From Candidatus Peribacteria bacterium (lineage in GTDB: Bacteria > Patescibacteriota > Gracilibacteria > Peribacterales > Peribacteraceae), in the NCBI GenBank assembly GCA_023245865.1, contig JAHFJN010000001.1:1006957-1070956 (forward strand): DNA of 64,000 bases, given 5' to 3'. The position numbers and the translations under genes are program-made. The notes beneath the pieces are model-generated. The model was not told the origin of the DNA. It saw only the letters and a program-made list of their open reading frames with translations, and did not search any database. Shown here in pieces: positions 59,629 to 64,000 of the stretch (position 1 is its first letter; the number at the start of each line of letters is the position of its first letter).

Positions 59629-60263
59629 AAGTGTTGATTACTCCGTCGATTCTCTCGGCAGACCTCACGCGATTGCAGGAGGAGGTATCGCGGGTGGAAA
59701 CATGTGCCGATTGGTTGCAGGTCGATGTGATGGATGGGCACTTCGTTCCAAACCTCAGCTTCGGCGCGCCACTTCTCAAGAGTCTAAAGACCGCGCTCCC
59801 GATCGACGTGCACTTGATGGTGAGTAACCCCGCGGAAAGAATCGCGGAATTTTTAGAGCTTGGAGTCAAAAATATCACCTTTCATGCGGAGGCGGTGACG
59901 GAGACTGCGGCGCGAAAAGCCCTCATCAAAGCCATTCGTACCGGAGGTGCAACCGCGGGAATTGCTCTGAAACCCCCGACCGCATTCGATGCAATCGAGG
60001 ATGTTATCGGTGGCATCGATCTGGTGCTTGTGATGTCCGTGGAACCGGGATTTGGCGGGCAGAAATTTCTGCCGGACGTGCTCGAAAAAGTACGCGCCAT
60101 CCACGAGCGATTCCCAGGTCTCATGATCCAGATGGACGGAGGAATCAGTGAAAAAACCGCACCGCTTTGCATCGAAGCGGGATGCACCAATCTTGTCGCA
60201 GGGAGTTTCATTTTCGGTGCCGCAGATCCTGCCGCCGCTATTGCGAGGCTGCGGGAATTGTGA
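59625..60263 (+). CDS. rpe: Ribulose-phosphate 3-epimerase
   Basis: Interconverts ribulose-5-P and xylulose-5-P. 212 residues, normal. TIM-barrel motifs: ITPSILSADLTRLQEE, LQVDVMDGHFVPNLSFG (metal His/Asp), PIDVHLMVSNP, VMSVEPGFGGQKF, IQMDGGISEKTAPLCIEAGC and LVAGSFIFG. Translationally coupled to rpiB. With tpiA this forms a small sugar-phosphate locus. Confidence 0.96.
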   Translation: MKVLITPSILSADLTRLQEEVSRVETCADWLQVDVMDGHFVPNLSFGAPLLKSLKTALPIDVHLMVSNPAERIAEFLELGVKNITFHAEAVTETAARKALIKAIRTGGATAGIALKPPTAFDAIEDVIGGIDLVLVMSVEPGFGGQKFLPDVLEKVRAIHERFPGLMIQMDGGISEKTAPLCIEAGCTNLVAGSFIFGAADPAAAIARLREL

Positions 60264-60281
60264 GAGAGTGGGGGGCGATTC

Positions 60282-60746
60282 ATGCGGCGTATTTTCTTCA
60301 CTCTTGGCGTGCTTTTCCTGCTTGCGGCGTGCGTGTGGGCACTGAAGCCTGCGAGTACCATCATGGTCGAGCCGGGAGGCATGTTTGCGCACATTCTTCT
60401 CGTTGATGTGAATGGAAAAAAAACTCCGCTCGATGTGGAAGTCGCGAGTACGCCGGAGGCTCGGCAAACGGGTCTCATGCACCGGTCCACCGTGGAGCGG
60501 GGGATGCTGTTTACGTTTGAAACATCGTCGGTTCTGATGTTCTGGATGAAAGATACGTTGGTGCCGCTGGACATCCTCTTTTTTGATGCCGATGGGTTGG
60601 AAATATCGGCCCTTACCATGCAGCCGTGCACGGCGGACCCGTGTCCGCTCTACCGCTCGGACAGTCCCGCCCGGTATGCCCTGGAACTGCCGGTGGGGTT
60701 GCTGGACATACATGGAAAATCGGGTTGGAAACTCTATGCAAAATAG
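60282..60746 (+). CDS. DUF192 family lipoprotein
   Basis: 154 residues. The N-terminus has a lipobox-like LFLLAAC (Cys17), so it is probably lipidated and on the outer face of the membrane. The DUF192 domain follows: EVASTPEARQTGLMHRS, RGMLFTFETSSVLMFWMKDT, VPLDILFFDADG and the C-terminal ALELPVGLLDIHG. The function of the family is unknown. It lies 18 bases after rpe and may be co-transcribed. Confidence 0.88.
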   Translation: MRRIFFTLGVLFLLAACVWALKPASTIMVEPGGMFAHILLVDVNGKKTPLDVEVASTPEARQTGLMHRSTVERGMLFTFETSSVLMFWMKDTLVPLDILFFDADGLEISALTMQPCTADPCPLYRSDSPARYALELPVGLLDIHGKSGWKLYAK

Positions 60747-60816
60747 TACGCTTTTAAGCGTCTAAAAGTGGTCAAAGAAGGGGGGTGTTGCAAAAGAGAG
60801 AAATTGGGTTTTGCTA

Positions 60817-60845
60817 TTCCCAGATCGGGCAATTTCGGCTATAAT
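60817..60845 (+). promoter_or_regulatory. Promoter of the giant gene at the right edge
   Basis: -35 TTCCCA (60817-60822), 17-bp spacer, -10 TATAAT (60840-60845). The leader to the ATG at 60907 is about 55 bases, ending in an A/C-rich string. Confidence 0.5.
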
Positions 60846-60906
60846 AATGAGATTTCAAGGATTCTGATCCTCAGGCTCAACACCAAAAAACACACAAAAA
60901 ACATTC

Positions 60907-63900
60907 ATGCTTCCTTCCCTTCCTCCCCTCGGCTCGACAGCGGATATCGAACGCGCGATTGGGTCCTTGGTGAACGCCGTGCTTACAACGAAGGAGGAGA
61001 AGTTGACGTGGGTTGCGAGAGTGCTTTCCACACTGGCATACGATTGCTTGAGTCGTGCCGAGAAAGGCCTGGTCCGTTTATACCTCCAGCAAAAAACAGG
61101 GTACTCGCGTGCGCAGGTGGCGCGGATGATTCTGTCCGCTCATCGTGAAATATTGACAAAAACTATTCGGGCACATCGTTTCTTAGAGTACGTGACCACT
61201 CCCAAGGGTTTTGCATTGCTTGGCTGTGCGCTCGTGACGGTGCTTGCGCTCCATGGTTCCGATCGAAGCGTAGCGGATATCTTGGGTGTATCGAAGACAG
61301 ATGCCATTCGTCACCATATACGGATGTTGGAAACGCAGCCTGCCGATTCGTCCGCAGAGCAGCCGCATGTGGCCGTCACGCCGACTGCAGAAATTCGAAC
61401 GATGCAGGCGCGGGTAGATCAGCGGCGTGCAAGTCGGATGAATGCCGAAGGCATAACAGTATCGCCCGAGGTATTCGTCCCAACGGAAACAACTGCCCCT
61501 TCGCCTAATACTGCATCGACTGCGAATGCAGCGGTGCCGAGCACGGAGCTCACTGCCAAAAATTCGCGACTCTGGGATATTCTGGGAGTCGGATCCGAGG
61601 GCCAAGTGCTCATGATTCAACATGGGCAACCGACCTGGGGCACGCTTGCTGTGCATATGGCGGCGCCCGCGGAGCCCGTGCGCTTCGCACCCGCGAATAG
61701 AGGGGGGGGAGGGGGTGGGAGCGAAGCACCGAGCAGGAGGGGCGGGGGCGGGAGTGAAAACGCAACATCGACAAATACGAACACGACAACGACGATCACG
61801 ACGACTGTCACGACCGCGAATGGTTGGACGTCCGCGACGGGCCTCGTGTATTTGACGACCACCGGTGACGCGGTTGGGATTGGCACTGCCACACCCGAAA
61901 CAAAATTGGAAGTGATCGGGACCGTCAGCGGTTCGCTATTGCATGCACAAGATGCATTGACGTCTTCGGGTACGTTCGTATTCGAAGGCGCGGCATCGGG
62001 GTCAAGTTTGTACCTTGCGTCTGCCTTCAACGGCGCGGGACTGACAGATTGCAGCAACTCGAGTAGCAGCAAACTTCTCTGGAATTCCTCGACCGGTCGT
62101 TTCAGCTGCGGCACCGACCAAACGGTGGGGACAGGGCTCTCGATCAGCACGGGTGATGCTCGATACTTGAAGGATGCCGGCGGCACTCTGACCGGCGTGC
62201 TCGCAGTCACCGTTACCGGTGGGAACAATGCCACGGTCGGCATCAACGTTGTGAATGCAATCTCCGGTGCCGTCATTCACGCGGAGAAGACACTGACAAC
62301 GAGCGGCACGTTGGTGTTTGAGGGAGCGGCAAGCGGCGCAAGTCTGTACATCGGAACATCTTTCAATGGCGCAGGACTTGTGACCTGCAGTAACGCAACG
62401 ACATCAAAATTACTGTGGAATTCTTCCACGGGACGTTTCAGCTGTGGCACAGACGCAGGTATCGTCTTCGGTTCAGGTCAAGTTTTCGCCATCGGCGATG
62501 CTCGTTATCTCAAGCAGAGCGGTGGCACACTCACGGGAGCGCTCACCGTGAATGTAACGGGCGGCACCAAGAGTACGACCGGTCTGAATGTTGTGAATAC
62601 CATCTCCGGTGCCATCGTTCACGGAGAGAAGACATTAACATCATCCGGGACGTTGGTGTTCGAGGGGGCGGCATCGGGTTCCTCTTTGTATCTTGGGACA
62701 TCCTTGAATGGCGCGGGTCTCACTTCTTGCAGCACCGGTTCGACGTCCAAGCTTCTCTGGAATTCTTCGACCGGCAGATTCAGCTGCGGAACCGATACCG
62801 ATACCACGTACACCGCCGGACAAGGACTCACGCTCGCGAGCACGGCGCTCAGCCTGAACGCAACCCTCACGGGTACGATGATCAAGTTCCAGACACTCTC
62901 GGGAAATACCTTGAATATCCAAGCGAATAACACCAGTTACATCCAAGGTAACACCGTCATCGGAATCGCGACCACTGCGGACACCAAGCTCGAAGTCATC
63001 GGAACGGCATCCGGCACAGTGCTCTATGCAAATAAAACACTCGCCTCTTCCGGAACATTGGTCTTCAAAGGAGCAGGTTCGGGAGCTTCTCTCTATATCG
63101 GTACCAATTTCCAGGGCGCAGGTCTCACGGACTGTGATACAGCAGGCAGTTCCAAATTACTGTGGGACGCAACCACGGGTAGATTTTCCTGTGGCTCTGA
63201 TCAGAATTCCGGTGGAAGTTCTTCCTTTAGCTCCGGCAATCTCTTCGCCATCGGCGATGCCCGTTACCTCAAACAATCCGGAGGAACGGTGACGGGTGCC
63301 CTGACTGTCAACATCACGGGAGGAAATAAAAATACGATCGCTATCAATGTGGTCAACACGATCTCCGGTGCCATCGTTCACGGAGAGAAGACATTAACAT
63401 CATCCGGGACGTTGGTGTTCGAGGGGGCCGCCTCGGGCGCATCACTGTATCTTGGGACATCCTTGAATGGTGCGGGACTGACGACATGCAGTGACGGAAC
63501 CGCGAGCAAACTTCTGTGGAATTCTTCTACAGGCCGTTTTAGTTGTGGTACCGATCAAACAGTCGGTTCGGGTCTTTCTCAAAGTGCAGGTGACGAACGG
63601 TACATCAATACAGCGGGCGACACCATGACAGGAAGCCTCACCCTCAATATCACCGGAGGCGTCAAATCCACCCTCGCCATCAACGCCGTCAACACCATCA
63701 GCGGCGCCATCCTCCACGCAGAAAAAACTCTCACTTCTTCCGGCACCCTCGTCTTCGAAGGCGCCGCCTCCGGCTCCTCTCTGTATCTTGGCACCTCTCT
63801 CACCGGTGCCGGTCTCTCCAGCTGCTCTAACGGCACCACCTCAAAGCTCCTCTGGAACTCTACGACGGGAAGATTCAGCTGCGGCACCGATACCGACACC

Positions 63901-64000
63901 AACTCCGGCGCCTTCACGAACACCGGCTCCCTCCTCGGATATTTCGATCCCCGCTATGTGAACACCTCTGGCGACACCATGACAGGAAGCCTCACCCTCA
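60907..64000 (+). CDS. Giant repeat protein: transposase-like helical N-terminus joined to tail-fibre-like repeats (partial)
   Basis: Open for 1031 codons from ATG 60907 to the window edge, no stop; C-terminus unseen. Residues about 1-90 are helical, with LSRAEKGLVRLYLQQKTGYS and RAQVARMIL, resembling the N-terminal DNA-binding region of CPR integrase/transposase proteins. Then FALLGCALVTVLALHG, a possible membrane helix, and a helix-turn-helix-like RSVADILGVSKTDAIRHH. A Thr/Ser/Gly linker leads to beta-rich repeats from about residue 325. GIGTATPETKLEVIG and DARYLKQSGGTLTGALTV are like phage tail-fibre repeats, alternating with six units holding GTLVFEGAASGSSLYLGTS, SKLLWNSSTGRFSCGTD. Probably a surface fibre; the N-terminal homology is from memory. 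Confidence 0.75.
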   Translation, partial: MLPSLPPLGSTADIERAIGSLVNAVLTTKEEKLTWVARVLSTLAYDCLSRAEKGLVRLYLQQKTGYSRAQVARMILSAHREILTKTIRAHRFLEYVTTPKGFALLGCALVTVLALHGSDRSVADILGVSKTDAIRHHIRMLETQPADSSAEQPHVAVTPTAEIRTMQARVDQRRASRMNAEGITVSPEVFVPTETTAPSPNTASTANAAVPSTELTAKNSRLWDILGVGSEGQVLMIQHGQPTWGTLAVHMAAPAEPVRFAPANRGGGGGGSEAPSRRGGGGSENATSTNTNTTTTITTTVTTANGWTSATGLVYLTTTGDAVGIGTATPETKLEVIGTVSGSLLHAQDALTSSGTFVFEGAASGSSLYLASAFNGAGLTDCSNSSSSKLLWNSSTGRFSCGTDQTVGTGLSISTGDARYLKDAGGTLTGVLAVTVTGGNNATVGINVVNAISGAVIHAEKTLTTSGTLVFEGAASGASLYIGTSFNGAGLVTCSNATTSKLLWNSSTGRFSCGTDAGIVFGSGQVFAIGDARYLKQSGGTLTGALTVNVTGGTKSTTGLNVVNTISGAIVHGEKTLTSSGTLVFEGAASGSSLYLGTSLNGAGLTSCSTGSTSKLLWNSSTGRFSCGTDTDTTYTAGQGLTLASTALSLNATLTGTMIKFQTLSGNTLNIQANNTSYIQGNTVIGIATTADTKLEVIGTASGTVLYANKTLASSGTLVFKGAGSGASLYIGTNFQGAGLTDCDTAGSSKLLWDATTGRFSCGSDQNSGGSSSFSSGNLFAIGDARYLKQSGGTVTGALTVNITGGNKNTIAINVVNTISGAIVHGEKTLTSSGTLVFEGAASGASLYLGTSLNGAGLTTCSDGTASKLLWNSSTGRFSCGTDQTVGSGLSQSAGDERYINTAGDTMTGSLTLNITGGVKSTLAINAVNTISGAILHAEKTLTSSGTLVFEGAASGSSLYLGTSLTGAGLSSCSNGTTSKLLWNSTTGRFSCGTDTDTNSGAFTNTGSLLGYFDPRYVNTSGDTMTGSLTL
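62588..62675 (+). repeat. Near-identical unit repeated at 63349-63436
   Basis: The bases encoding VNTISGAIVHGEKTLTSSG and what follows are almost unchanged at the DNA level in the two copies (ATCTCCGGTGCCATCGTTCA onward), while the other four units differ at many codons. Indicates recent duplication or gene conversion inside the giant gene. Confidence 0.8.

Noticed and set aside
60768..61148. 126-codon frame overlapping the start of the giant gene
   Set aside because: Overlaps the promoter and the giant gene in another frame and has no recognisable features.

Overview
The window looks like a chromosome segment of a Candidate Phyla Radiation (Patescibacteria) bacterium, most likely a Peribacteria-like lineage; the phylum-level call is inference. 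Support: self-splicing introns in the 23S rRNA, an S10-spc-alpha ribosomal cluster with no rpmD (L30), few Shine-Dalgarno sequences, many genes whose -10 box lies only 6-35 bases before the start codon, and very large secreted Cys/Ser-rich proteins. UGA is a normal stop (adk, rpsQ, rplN), so the UGA-recoding Gracilibacteria/Absconditabacteria are excluded.

Layout. 1-2165: 3' part of the 23S rRNA, with the tail of one intron at the left edge and a complete group I intron carrying a LAGLIDADG endonuclease, then 5S rRNA. 2205-10165: homospermidine synthase, a secreted coiled protein, a sensor kinase, an S-layer-homology protein, an RluB/RsuA pseudouridine synthase and a beta-CASP nuclease. 10235-19555: two giant modular Cys-rich surface proteins in tandem with near-identical C-terminal sorting-like tails. 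19550-23324: a lysyl-tRNA synthetase fused to an HD hydrolase through translated intergenic repeats, divergent from a DsbA-type oxidoreductase. 23650-43705: ribosomal protein cluster with secY, adk, map, infA and rpoA, interrupted after rpsE by purH and a secreted CAP/SLH protein. 43815-52314: two paralogous Cys-rich membrane-anchored proteins, a small unknown gene and a Lys-tailed surface protein. 52422-60746: purB, tRNA-Thr, an orphan gene, dprA, a flavin amine oxidase, a membrane protein, tpiA, rpiB, rpe and a DUF192 lipoprotein. 60907-64000: the start of a giant open frame that joins a transposase-like helical N-terminus to phage-tail-fibre-like repeats and runs off the window.

How the parts fit. 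The translation cluster, triose/pentose phosphate enzymes and two late purine enzymes are housekeeping. The rest is mainly a cell-surface programme: five giant or large exported proteins, two SLH proteins and a thiol oxidoreductase that could form their many disulfides. Homospermidine synthase and a flavin amine oxidase suggest polyamine metabolism. A second theme is repeat invasion: short dispersed repeats (the 'CCTGAGC-TCGAAGG' type, 'CGAGAAAC' type and pyrimidine-rich strings) lie between genes and have also entered reading frames of lysS, tpiA, the pseudouridine synthase, rplD, rplV and rplX, where they are translated as linkers or tails.
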